Shown here piece after piece: positions 1-10,480 of a DNA stretch of 64,000 bases. The position numbers and the translations under genes are program-made. The DNA is from Caprella mutica (Eukaryota; Arthropoda; Malacostraca; Amphipoda; Caprellidae): positions 62,001 to 126,000 of the forward strand of contig CANNZV010001461.1 of assembly GCA_947561585.1 (NCBI GenBank), read 5' to 3'. Numbering within the stretch: the first letter of the stretch is position 1; the number at the start of each line of letters is the position of its first letter. Below the pieces are notes generated by a model. It was not told where the DNA came from. It searched no databases and saw only the letters and a program-made list of their open reading frames with translations.

Positions 1-987
1 CAAGTCATTTTATTCATACATGTTGCCACAAATTGTTTGACACGAGCGTACAGAAACGGATCTCTATCACAAAATTGAAAATCCTTTCTATTATCGATAG
101 TTAGTTAAATTTTGAAAATTGTTTTTTACAAGAAAATGTACCAAAATTCGGTTTTATTAATAATCTATTGAAATTATCTTAATAAAAAATACTTTTGAAA
201 ACAACAAAACCAAATGAATAGGATAAAATTAATAAAATAATCACTATTATGTGAGTACTTAAACTCTTTTCTTCTGAGTTGATTTTAAAATCCCATTAAA
301 CTTACAAAGAAAGAATGGCATACCAGCTATGTAATTTAAAGGTCCTCTCCAGGCTCCGAGAAAAAAATGAGTTTATTACATAATATTATAGATTTAAGGT
401 CTAGGTTTATTATTCTCCAAACTACATACGATTCGGTTCGGTATTTATTTTATAATTTGTTTTTAGAGTTTTTAATACTCTGTGTGTAACAATTGAGCGA
501 ATCACTAACCTGACGCTGAAGAAGAAGATTGTACACTCTTTGATTTGATTTCAAATTTGAATTATCAAGTTATAAATTTCCCTGAAGTATATAAACGTTT
601 CTATAATCAGTTCATCCAATTGTATACATTTACATTAATATTAAATGGATACCTAAAACCTAGTTGACAATCAAAAAAATGGTGAACATTCTATTTCTTC
701 AGACTGAAAATTAGCAAGTTGGAAGTAAAGAAGGTTTTTCAGATTTTTGATTATAAAAATCTTTAAAACCATATAAACTTAAAAAATATGCTACCAAATT
801 TCATGAGGTAAGAAATATTAGCCTCATTGAATTGAACAATAAAAAAATTGCCTGGAGGGGAACTTTGAAGTTAAATGATACTGTAATAATACACTCTACT
901 TTAACTTAAATGATGAGGTTGATTTCAAAAATTGCAATCAAATTATTTATAAATACTATAATGTTTTTTGTTCAATTAACTTTGCAG
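1..987. other. Upstream or intronic host DNA, no gene seen
   Basis: AT-rich sequence with no convincing exon. It ends in a polypyrimidine-like tract and TTTGCAG acceptor at 981-987, so at least its 3' part is probably intron. The same sequence recurs in units 2 and 3. Confidence 0.5.
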
Positions 988-1135
988 ATCTAAGAGTCAA
1001 ATACACAGAAGACTACCCCAGCACTGGAAGTAACCCTATCAGAGGGGGATCCATCTTGACGATTGAGCACGTACCTGCTGACGGCAAAGAAAACCTCTAC
1101 AAGATTATCAAAAACATTCTTCCTGAATCAAAAGA
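988..1135 (+). CDS. Host gene exon a, unit 1 (unknown protein)
   Basis: The exon is bounded by acceptor TTTGCAG and donor GA|GTGAGT. It is open in one frame for 48 full codons with two bases at each end (LRVKYTEDYPST... to ...NILPESK). Phase 2 at its end matches the next exon at 1,368. It recurs at 29,470-29,617 and 46,834-46,981. Longer open frames running across its donor are out-of-phase read-through. I do not recognise the protein family; the call rests on splice signals, phase match and conservation among copies. Confidence 0.55.
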
Positions 1136-1367
1136 GTGAGTATATATATAGAAAAGAGCTAATTGGATGTAGATGTGAATATAAAATAGTCAAAAAAATT
1201 AGCAGTTGTAATGAAATAATAATTCAACGCGGTTATCGTTACGTAACTTACATTTCGTTGTTACCTAATAATCATAACTATATTATATCCAAACGTCGAG
1301 ATTACATTCTATTATTGGAGCAGATTTCTCTTTTTAATGCCCACACTGTTAACTCAATTCTTTTCAG

Positions 1368-1492
1368 ATTCGACTATATATGCTTGAGACATTGTTATCT
1401 GACAGACACTGACGTCAATGAGCTGCTGAAGCAATTAGAAAGAGAGAAAATAAGGACAAAATGGGAAGAAGTACTGAAGTGAAGGAACAAGG
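1368..1492 (+). pseudogene. Host gene exon i, unit 1, with 1-bp deletion
   Basis: Acceptor CTTTTCAG at 1,360-1,367; candidate donor GG|GTGAGA. In units 2 and 3 the exon is 126 nt and stays open to the donor in the phase needed by exon b. Here one G is missing (AAATGGGAAG against AAATGGGGAAG), the frame shifts, and a TGA follows shortly. Unit 1 is therefore broken at this point unless the missing base is a sequencing error. The encoded stretch before the shift (TDTDVNELLKQLEREK) looks helical and charged. Family not recognised. Confidence 0.55.
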
Positions 1493-2171
1493 GTGAGAGT
1501 GTATGAGGCTGGTGAATGATCGAGCGTGAGGCTGGTGACCAGTGGGTGAGTGTTAAGCTGAGGATTGAGTGAGAGTGAAGCTGGTGAATGAGTATGAGGC
1601 TGGAGGCTGTTAAGTAAACATGTGACTGGTGAGTGTGTGAGGCTGGTGATCGAATTTCAGTATTAGTAAGTCACAAATTCATTTTTTCAATTTTTTATTG
1701 TTTAATTTCTTCTAAACCAAATGTTGTAGTCGAATATGCACCAATAATTTCAGATATGGTTGACAACTAACCATTCCATTAGAGTCAATGAGCGTCTGTG
1801 CATTCATTTTATTAAATCTTACTTTCAAAGATTTAGCAGTGGTATGCCAGTATTTATTATATCAGAATTTTTTTACTTTAAAACCTTAAAGTGCCACCTA
1901 AAATTTATCTTAAAACTACTTTCTATAATTGGAAGACCATTCGAGTTTGTCAATTTAAAATAAAGATCAGATAATCACATAATTCATTGTTCAATCACAA
2001 ATAGTTTTCAACATTCTGATAAATGAATTTAGCAATTAATTAATAAATTTAACACACCCTTATTTACACATGTGTTGTTATATCCATTCATCTCTGTTTT
2101 CTTGGATTAGACAGTAGTGATAACCTATTTAATGTTAACTAGCTGTCTACTATCACATTTATTTATTTCAG

Positions 2172-2211
2172 GGTGACTAAAGACGAATCTAGAAACTTGT
2201 ACCTTCATTTG
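2172..2211 (+). CDS. Host gene exon b, unit 1 (40 nt)
   Basis: Small exon between TTATTTCAG and G|GTGAGT. It has one leading base then 13 codons (VTKDESRNLYLHL) and ends in phase 0, which matches exon c. It is identical in all three units. Product unknown. Confidence 0.5.
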
Positions 2212-3096
2212 GTGAGTGAGAGAGAAGGAAAATAATTTTCTGAAGTGCTTAGAAACCAATTGTTTGATATTCATTAGTTATTCAATTTCATGATTAATAT
2301 GATATTGAATTGAATCAATTTCTAAAGAAATTAAGTATTTTTTTTTTTTGCGAAAGCTAAAGTATTTACCAATATCATGAAAAGAATTTTTGTGTAGGTA
2401 GAAACTTATCCTGACTGAATATATTTATTAGCTATATACATATATACAGAATGGAAATATAGGTGAAAAGATTAGCTACACACTTTAGTATATGAATTGA
2501 CACCCTTTCTGTAATTAAGTTTAAATGTTTACTTTCTACACTATATGTGAACAAGACAAAGAGGTTATTCAAGTTCTGTGTAAACAAGACAAAGAGTTCA
2601 CTTTACAATATCTAGGGAAAGAGTTTAACTTAAACATTCTCTGCATCAAGTCAACGGGTTTAGTTCAGACGCGTCAGAATCATAATAAAATATTTGATAT
2701 ATTGAGTAATAACATATACTATATATAAGATACAGAATATAATTCATTTTCAGAAGAATTTGTGGCATTTTACACGATAGGTTTGGAATTTTTATTAAAT
2801 TTCACTATATTATTATCGTAAATATTATTCGAGTCAAAGTTTGAGTTCATGTAAATTCTTTACAACTGGTAATTGTATTAAAGGCATCTTAATCTTCTAT
2901 GAAAGGGTTCGAGTCTCAATTAGAAAATTTGTATTTGTTTCACCGAAAATTTAATTGATTTATGTCTATGATTGTTTCTCTGAAGTGTCGAAATTGAATA
3001 ATTAAGAAATCTAGTTTGTAAGACAGATAATTGATGTTAGAAAAGCTGTAAATTATCTATATACCACACATAAATATTGAATTTTCGTACCAACAG

Positions 3097-3164
3097 GCAG
3101 TTAGTGAAGAGGAAAAAAGAAAAACGAGAGAAGCATCAAATTCCAATAGGAAAATATTTAGGAG
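3097..3164 (+). CDS. Host gene exon c, unit 1 (end uncertain)
   Basis: Acceptor CCAACAG, then an open charged stretch (AVSEEEKRKTREASNSNRK). Its 3' limit is unclear: a weak donor AG|GTTCTT lies at 3,165, and if that is not used a TAG stop follows at 3,175-3,177 at the edge of the hairpin that seeds the minisatellite. Conserved in units 2 and 3. Confidence 0.4.
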
Positions 3165-3167
3165 GTT

Positions 3168-3210
3168 CTTCAATTAGTAGCTCTTCAATAGAAAGAGCTA
3201 CTAATTGAAG
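3168..3210. repeat. Hairpin at the head of the 20-bp minisatellite
   Basis: The 18-nt arms CTTCAATTAGTAGCTCTT (3,168-3,185) and AAGAGCTACTAATTGAAG (3,193-3,210) are perfect reverse complements with a 7-nt loop. The right arm is the first minisatellite repeat. In unit 2 the hairpin is present near 33,117-33,156 with a slightly mismatched right arm and without tandem copies. Confidence 0.85.
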
Positions 3211-3508
3211 TGAAGAGCTACTAATTGAAGTGAAGAGCTACTAATTGAAGTGAAGAGCTACTAATTGAAGTGAAGAACTACTAATTAAAGTGAAGAGCTA
3301 CTAATTGAAGTGAAGAGCTACTAATTGTAGTGAAGAGCTACTAATTGAAGTGAAGAGCTACTAATTGAAGTGAAGAGCTACTAATTGAAGTGAAGAACTA
3401 CTAATTGAAGTGAAGAGCTACTAATTGAAGTGAAGAGCTACTAATTGAAGTGAAGAGCTACTAATTGAAGTGAAGAGCTACCAATTGAAGTGAAGAGCTA
3501 CCAATTGA
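3197..3508 (+). repeat. 20-bp minisatellite, about 15-16 copies
   Basis: Tandem CTAATTGAAGTGAAGAGCTA, in strict 20-bp register with few substitutions. Unit 2 has none at the same place (33,121-33,160) and unit 3 has about four (49,040-49,112), so copy number varies strongly among paralogues. Confidence 0.93.
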
Positions 3509-3510
3509 AT

Positions 3511-5240
3511 GACTAAAGAGTGCAGAGAGTGGAGAAAATCAGAGTAGAGAACCTGAGACTGAAGATCTAAAAAGTTAGGAAGCAGAAGAAAGAAAGGCTC
3601 CACAATGAAGCTTGTTGATGTAAATTATGTAATCTAGAGAAAAATATATGGTTCATTAAATTAATTGCAGGAACTATTAATGTGAATGCAGAGTTTGAAA
3701 TGATTGGATTATTGATTTACATTAAATGTTAATTATTCATCGTTATTTTTGTATATGTTGGACATTTCTTTTGTGGTTTGCTTATTTTATTTATTTTCGT
3801 AACAAAACTCTGATTAACATTGTAATAGAAAACGATAATTTATCTGTATTATTTCATATATTTTTTTTAAAGTGATGAACAGATATTAATAACATCACTG
3901 AATATTTTTGTTGAATTGTTACTATTAGAAAAAAAAATCTAATATTTTGGTAGAACTGAAATATTTCGTAATGTAACACAATAAATGTTACAATTGAATT
4001 ATAGATTTGTTCTGTGGAAACTGAATTTTATTGTATCTGATATATGTATCATATCTGATTCTTCATTTGAAAAAAAAATTTAAATTAATCTGCCGAACCT
4101 CAACCATAAATGAGATTTTGGAAAAAAATATTTCAGTTATACATACATTTAATTAGGTAGGTTAGATTTTCTTTTTATCAAATTGGTCAGTTTCCAAAGA
4201 AGCACTTTAATATTGTAGATGCAATGCTTTTGCCGTATGTCCTCTACTAAATAAATCAGTCGGAAAGTTGTCTCTTTACAATAAGTTTGGGAGTAGCAAT
4301 CATTGACTCCAAAGCAACTCCATGCAATGATTCGATGATTGGAAAACATTTTTACCAGAGAACCAAAAAGCTGATTTGTTTACTTTTTTTTTATTACCAC
4401 CCTTGTTTTTATCTCCATAATTGAATTATAATATCAACTTGTAAGTAAAAATCGATTTTTTTTCTTCAAAAATACCAATATACATGATGCAAAATTATTT
4501 TTGATTTATTTACTTGATTTTTAGGGGGGCTGCAAGTTATGTATCTCCTCTGTCAATTTTTGACTTTCAGTGATTATATTGGAATAATTAGATGCGCAAA
4601 TAATTCAGCACAAAAAAATAAACTTTTTCCAAATTACGTTTCTTGGATTGAACAAAATATACATCTGTTTTTAATATAGTGGCTCTGATGGCATAACTTT
4701 TGATATAAGATGAATTCTAAATTTATGCGAGCTTAGCTCTGTTATACTCTATGCATATTTTTTTGTTTTCTACAAGAAAACAAGCAATAGTACTTTTCAA
4801 GAGAGCCAAAAGAGTGAAATTCTTTTCAGAATAAAATTTTAAATCTTGTTGTGGAATTCTTTGCGTATCTAATGATATCCATATCATCACTGTATGTCAA
4901 AAATTACGGAGGAGGAGACAAAAGAGATTCCTCATTCGACGTTTTTCATGTCTTAACAAATTTAAAAAAAAATCTTGGGGGAACGATCCATATTTTCCTT
5001 ATCTTCTCTTATTTAAGAAAACTCTATATTTGTTAACCGATTGTTCTGATATTTCCTAAGTGTAAGTCACTTTGAAAATAAAAAAAACTCTTCTTATTTT
5101 TGTAATATTTCTAATAAAGTAACAGGGAGTCCCAAATGAGTTGGTTGGAATGATTCTACAGTACTAGTCAAAAATATCGGGTACAAAATAAAACTCGCCA
5201 TAACTTTAACAAGGACTATCTTATCTTAATAGTTTTTCTA
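3511..5240. other. Intronic or intergenic host DNA
   Basis: A purine-rich stretch (about 3,530-3,610) follows the minisatellite. The rest is AT-rich with no exon I can support. Short open frames at 4,149-4,349 and 4,851-5,036 are not convincing. Confidence 0.5.
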
Positions 5241-5904
5241 CAGGTTGGTCATAAATATAGGGTGATTAAATTGCTCTTGCGCGAGATATGTAATTGTTGA
5301 AGGATATCAAAATGGGTTTGTCTACACAGTCACAGTATTTAATAAAGAAAGAATTCCTTATTATGAAAAACTACAGGAAACAATGTTTACTAAAAAAATC
5401 ATTATATCCTATTTTTCTCAATACATTTTTGTTCCCGTTTTTAATTGTTTTCTTTGAATCTTTTGAGCATATCAAAATAACTTTCAATGAATTCACACCA
5501 TGCGTTATTCATTCTCTTAATTGATCCAGATTATCAGGTGGGGAGGAGTATACATCATTTTACAAATGAGTGAGATAACCCAACAAGAAATAACCGCAAA
5601 TAAGCTGGGTTAATCGGTGGCCATTCAATAAAATGACCTTTGGCAATTACACGGTATTCAAAAACTTCCCAATGTCGATAGTTGGCAAGTGTTCTGTGTA
5701 CTGAGGAATCATGTATACCCTGCATCCACCATACTCAATTCAGAAGTTCTATATAGTATATTGCAGTTTCGGAATTACCCGCTGATTCAACATAAAGTTT
5801 CTTTAAAAAATCATGCTAATTTTTTAACCTACTTTATTAATAAACAACGCTTAAAATAGCTATCGCAAGAGCAATTTCACCACCCTCTACTTATGACCAC
5901 CCTG
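5241..5904 (-). mobile_element. Decayed Tc1/mariner-type element, unit 1
   Basis: Terminal inverted repeats start CAGGTTGGTCATAA on the left and CAGGGTGGTCATAA when the right end is reversed, and match imperfectly for about 50 bp. TA flanks both ends, as expected for Tc1/mariner insertion. On the minus strand near 5,620 a decayed stretch resembling the WPP...P..... transposase motif can be read, followed by a degraded DDE-domain tail with stops and frameshifts. The inverted repeat continues past TA into the flank (TTTTTCTA/TAGAAAA), so a larger fold-back is possible. Unit 2 copy: 34,951-35,613. Confidence 0.6.
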
Positions 5905-8726
5905 TAGAAAAGCTATTATAAATATATAGAAACAAACGAAAAATGTGGTAATAGCTGGTAAAATACTGCATTAACCATAGAAAACATCACGGAAATACGA
6001 TGGATCTTTTTAAAGTTATGACGATTTCAATAACATTCCTCTTTTGTAACCAAAAACTATCATGATTTTTGAGGGAGGGAGGAAGGAAAGGGTGTCGTTG
6101 GACCCCTTCCTGGGGTGGGGTAGGGTTTTAATGTTCGTAGCTACATACTAATATGGGATATGGAAGCCTACCACCTAGAGACATAATTTCTGTCAGAATA
6201 AATTGAAAATTTACACCAAATTTAAGAAGTAGACCCCTTTCAAAAGGTCACAGTGATAATATACTGCAAAATATTTTCCCCTAAAATGACCGATTGCTGA
6301 TATTCTTCGTTAATATAATTGTAATCAGGGAATTAGGAAACGGTGTATTTAAACATTTATAAATATCAGATATATTATTGTTCTGAATTTTTCGGAATTG
6401 GGTCCTAAATTTTCTTTGCTAAAATTGAGAGGGTAGGAGAAAAATTATAAGACTATCTTGAGTTACATGTTATAATAAAAACATAAAACGAAATTTGAAA
6501 TGGTATTCAGTTTTATAACCAGTAACATCATGTATGTATAATGAATAGAGTAATAAAAAAATTAAAGTGGAGGGGACCTTTTATAAAAAATAGTTACTAT
6601 GATATGAATTAACATTTGAATATAAATTCAAAATAAATATTTTCAAACTTTTTACACTGATGTTACTGAAAATTTATCCATGGGTTCTTAGTTTTAGTTG
6701 TTATTATTGTTTCACTCTATATTTAATGAATGAATTATTGTCATATGTCTAAATTTATACTATATAGTTTGAAAAAAGAGAAAAGAATGAAGAACTTCTC
6801 AGGAGAAACATAAAGACTCTTTAGTCTGAAGAAAGTCCACTGTGAAAACTTTAAAATTTATGAAAATAATAAGAAAAATAAATAACTGAACACATCTACA
6901 TTTTTGTTTAATTTAACTTGATAAGATAAATTTGATTCAATTTGACTAGATCCATAAATTTAGTCACAATGAATATAATTAGTAGTGTTTAAATCAATTT
7001 TGCTTCTGATCGGGCGATATTAAGTCGAAAAATTAACTTACTACCACAAGAATTGATTCAAAATTATCTACATTCAAAGTTTAGAATATTAGAAAATAGG
7101 AGTTTTTCTTATGGATCAAACCGAAACAATTATTTTCAATCCATTACTTACCACGCGAGACACTCAATGAAGTCTTGGCACTCACCTTGGTGTTAATTTC
7201 CATCTACTTTTAATTTGGAGTGTCAGTTCACCGGAAGTTTTGTCGTCAGCGGAAACTTCAGCCTTTTAATTTACCCTCAGTGGGCCTGGAGACCCACCTT
7301 CTCCACAAATGAGCCCAACATGTATAAATATCAAATATTTACCTAGAAAATCAATATTACTCTGTGTTAGCTGATAATAGAGTATCGGTACCACCTTAAA
7401 TAAGTCGTGTAGTTATAGTGATGGAAAGGAAGTCTAATGTAAAGACATACACCGGTTTTATTACAACTCGCACTTATGAAAAGTTAATTAAGTGTGGAAC
7501 TTGGCTCGCAATTATTTCAACTGGTATAAAAAATATTTCTGGAATAACTTTGGAAATTAGGTTTTATTTTGTTTTCTGTTATGATGTTTTTCGTCGCAAA
7601 AATTACAAACATTATGTTCATTCTGGTGAGCTAAATTAAAAACGATTTTATTGTATATTATATCGTATTTTATACCTTATAAATAGGTAGTCTTATAAAA
7701 GATCTTAAGTTTTTATAGCTCTTACCTTTTACTTGATGAAACACCAAGGACTCAAGGTAGTTTAATTTTATATTAATTGGATTTCTATTGAAATATGTAA
7801 GCTGGGTATATGTTTACGAGAAGAATATACAGTTTTTTTTCAGTCAAGTAATATATATTACTTTGATAGATTTTAGGCATTCTACTGCATAGAGATTTTT
7901 TTTAAGTACACACAATTACACATAGGAAATTGAATGCAATGCCTATATCGAACAATATGGTGCGGAGACGTGTATTACTACATACTTAATTAATATTCAT
8001 AAAATTGATTATTCTATCACCTAAAAGCTATCCTAATAAATTGGCTTGATCTTATAGACTCCTAGGACAAAAATAGAACAATTAGTATACTAGAACAATA
8101 CAAATGCAATAAGCAACTGAAATGTACGGAAGGCACACTTGTTAAAACAGTTGATCATTAATTTTGGTGCAATGAGCCCCCAGTGGTACTTAGGAACTAC
8201 TGAACTTCTACTTATTGAAATTGTTAATATATAATCCTTGATGTACTTCCATAACTGAAAGATCTTTGGCATTTTATCTTACTAAAAGAATCAAAAATTA
8301 CTGCGATAATCAAAATGCTATGTATACCCAAAGTATCTTCGTTAAATCAAATCTAGTCATGACTCATGAGCCTTGTATTTAATGAAGAAATATTGTCTTT
8401 CTTAAAGTCTTGAGCCTTGTATGAAGCATAACCTCCCATCCTAACATTTATCACATCCACACACTCGTGAGATCCCCCATTATGACCATTTTCAGTGAAG
8501 CAATCGTTTACGCTGGTCAAATTTTTATTTTATATATTTAGGTGAGTAGTTAGAAATGAACACAATAATTATCTTCCATACTGAACAGTGTTTTAAATCC
8601 CCTAATTATAGCAATCCTTATACATAGAGGGTACCGTCATCAGTTTTGTACCGGACACTTCCCGCTGTGACAATTAACTTTTAATCCCCACCATTTATAC
8701 TCTTATTAACTTATTCTCTTCCATAG
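5905..8726. other. Host DNA without a supported gene
   Basis: Holds a G-rich tract (6,062-6,130), the candidate excision footprint at 6,533-6,538, and a GC-richer stretch (7,140-7,330) of unknown nature. A 73-codon open frame at 7,418-7,639 is kept in unit 2 (38,084-38,305) but lacks recognisable features. The part 7,705-8,308 recurs inverted at 50,077-50,592. Confidence 0.45.
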
Positions 8727-8841
8727 AAAAGGCTACTGTTCGAAGGATAGCAAAACCAATTCAAGATAACGTGATTCCAAAGCTCCTTCATACATTGAAA
8801 CTTGATGAGTTACAGCCTGACATTAAAGAGGAAGTATTAAG
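8727..8841 (+). CDS. Host gene exon d, unit 1, non-canonical donor
   Basis: Acceptor TTCCATAG, then an open helical stretch (KATVRRIAKPIQDNVIPK and on) of 37 codons plus two bases. It would join exon e in phase, giving a continuous helical repeat-like sequence. The expected donor reads AAG|ATGAGT where consensus would be AAG|GTGAGT, and the same A is present in unit 2 (39,502). Either an AT-AG intron is used, another site is used, or the gene is disabled in both copies. Confidence 0.45.
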
Positions 8842-9144
8842 ATGAGTTGTTGATTTAAACCTCTTCTAACTATCTTTGAAATAGATTGAATATTGTTTTG
8901 TTTCTATATTACATATTTGAAATTTATGACTAACTTACTTCCCAAAGAAGAGTGTCGTTGTGATCATTCAGTTTTTATGATATTTCTTTTATCATATCAT
9001 AATATCCAGTAAATGTGCCATAAGTATTAAGTTGTGAAAATATATATTAGATTGTTAGAAGATAGTGATTGGCTTTTAGTATTTGAAGACTGTTCCAGAG
9101 TTCCGGTCTCTCTATTTTGTACATCAGATTTTAATTTTGTGATA

Positions 9145-9733
9145 CAGCAAAGCCAAACCTCCTATTAGACCAAGAATTTTTTGTAACTGTACTGGAAAAA
9201 ACCTCGTACTAGACAAAACACAATTTTTATCACCTTACAGTTATTCTAGTGTAAATATTACAAGGAGTAATAATCACAATACTGTTTTAAAGATAATTCC
9301 CTAATTTGAATAATGTATTATAATTATTTATGCTGTTTTTAGGATAAAACATAAGGCAGAATAGGTTTCAGATTTAATGGTAGAGTCTGAGCTAAAAAAA
9401 TTGATGTGAAAAGTTATAGAAAACTAGATACAGTGAAGACTATTCAAATTATATAAAATGATAATTTAATTGAAAGAATATTATATTCATTTTAATTGAG
9501 GCAAAAAAAAATTCATACTGTTTCTAAATATGTTTCACGTCAAAATAAGTATGTTAGTCACCATTAATTTGGCATTAAAGTTATCATAAACAAATAAAGC
9601 TATCGAAATATTTAAGTCACCGCTTTACTTTTAGAGAAAACGATTTTGGTCTAATAGGAAACTAATAAAGTGAGTTTCTTACTAGACCAAACAAACTTGG
9701 AACGAAACCCTGGTCTACTACGAGGATTTACTG
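9145..9733. mobile_element. pogo/Tigger-like MITE, unit 1
   Basis: Inverted termini flanked by TA. In unit 2 (39,804-40,418) the left end reads CAGTAAAACCTCGTAC, the pogo/Tigger-type start, and the right end reversed reads CAGTAAATCTTCGTAG. In unit 1 about 30 bp are missing just inside the left end. No transposase is seen. Confidence 0.65.
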
Positions 9734-9864
9734 TATCTCGATTTTGTGCACAAACTATAAACACATTTGAAAAACATACATTGAGTACGAAAAAAATATT
9801 AATCCAAAATACTTATCCACTAATCCGATTATTAATGTGTTATAAAAATTAATATCTTCAACAG

Positions 9865-10324
9865 GTACGTTAACATCATTAAACTTCTGATTTTGGAAAC
9901 ATTGGCAAATGGTGAGCTATCAAAAAACTGCGACACCTTCATTCAACTACTGAGGAAATACTTCAAACAAAGGGATCATTATCCTTCTCCTGCCTATCAC
10001 TTAGATCTCATTCTGTCATCAGACAGCAATGCAGATATCATTAGCTTTGTTTCCGACTGCTTGAGAGATTGGAAAAGGTATAGAATAGAGTGCAACAGCC
10101 ACATCAAACCCATGACTGATGTGATACATACTTTGCAAACTAAAGTTAAAATTAACTACAGTAATCATGAAGTTACAAATACTCAACACATTATCAAACT
10201 ATTGACTGTGATGGGAGATAAAAGTGAAATTTGGCTTGATTTCAATCATAGTTACGACAATTACCAACCATTGGAGAAAGAATTCTACACGCAGCTGAGG
10301 AATAGCAAGTTAGTTACTTTTAAT
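9865..10324 (+). CDS. Host gene exon e, unit 1 (large exon)
   Basis: Acceptor CTTCAACAG at 9,856-9,864, then a long open frame of about 150 codons with an alpha-helical look (ETLANGELSKNCDTFIQLL, SFVSDCLRDWKR). The end is uncertain: GTTAGT at 10,309 or GTTAAT at 10,325; only the second keeps the frame of exon f as seen in unit 3. Unit 2 copy at 40,550-41,009 has conservative changes. Family not recognised; a helical-repeat fold is only a guess. Confidence 0.5.
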
Positions 10325-10381
10325 GTTAATATCTTATGCATCTGTATTTCAATTTATATGAATCATGTACGATGATTTCAG

Positions 10382-10480
10382 TAGAAAAGTAGCTATTTTC
10401 TTCTACACCTGTTCCCTGCAACTCCTGATGAACGGGAGAAAGATGAAGAATATGTAAATGGTAAAAATGAGAAATGGTAA
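10382..10480 (+). pseudogene. Host gene exon f, unit 1, first codon is a stop
   Basis: After acceptor GATTTCAG the frame reads TAG and then SSYFLLHLFPATPDEREKDEEY. In unit 3 the same exon starts TAT ATA GAA and runs open for 27 codons to a TAA. Units 1 and 2 both have TAG here, so either the acceptor is shifted 3 nt (AG of the TAG itself) or these copies are damaged. Confidence 0.42.

Noticed and set aside
1063..1482. Long open frame across the first host exon, repeated at 29,545 and 46,909
   Set aside because: It is out of frame with the exon defined by splice sites and runs through the donor and intron; conservation is explained by recent duplication.
3197..3508. CRISPR-like regular repeats (also 50,591-51,213 and 52,876-54,240)
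   Set aside because: No spacers between units; these are head-to-tail minisatellites in eukaryotic DNA.
6062..6130. G-quadruplex candidate in the GGGAGGGAGG tract
   Set aside because: Present in both units but interrupted by A and C; no sign of function beyond base composition.
7418..7639. 73-codon open frame kept in unit 2
   Set aside because: No recognisable domain, no clear promoter or splice context, and conservation follows from duplication.
8842..9864. U12-type (AT-AC) intron
   Set aside because: The donor is ATGAGT, not ATATCCTT, and the acceptor is AG; a mutated U2 donor is more likely.
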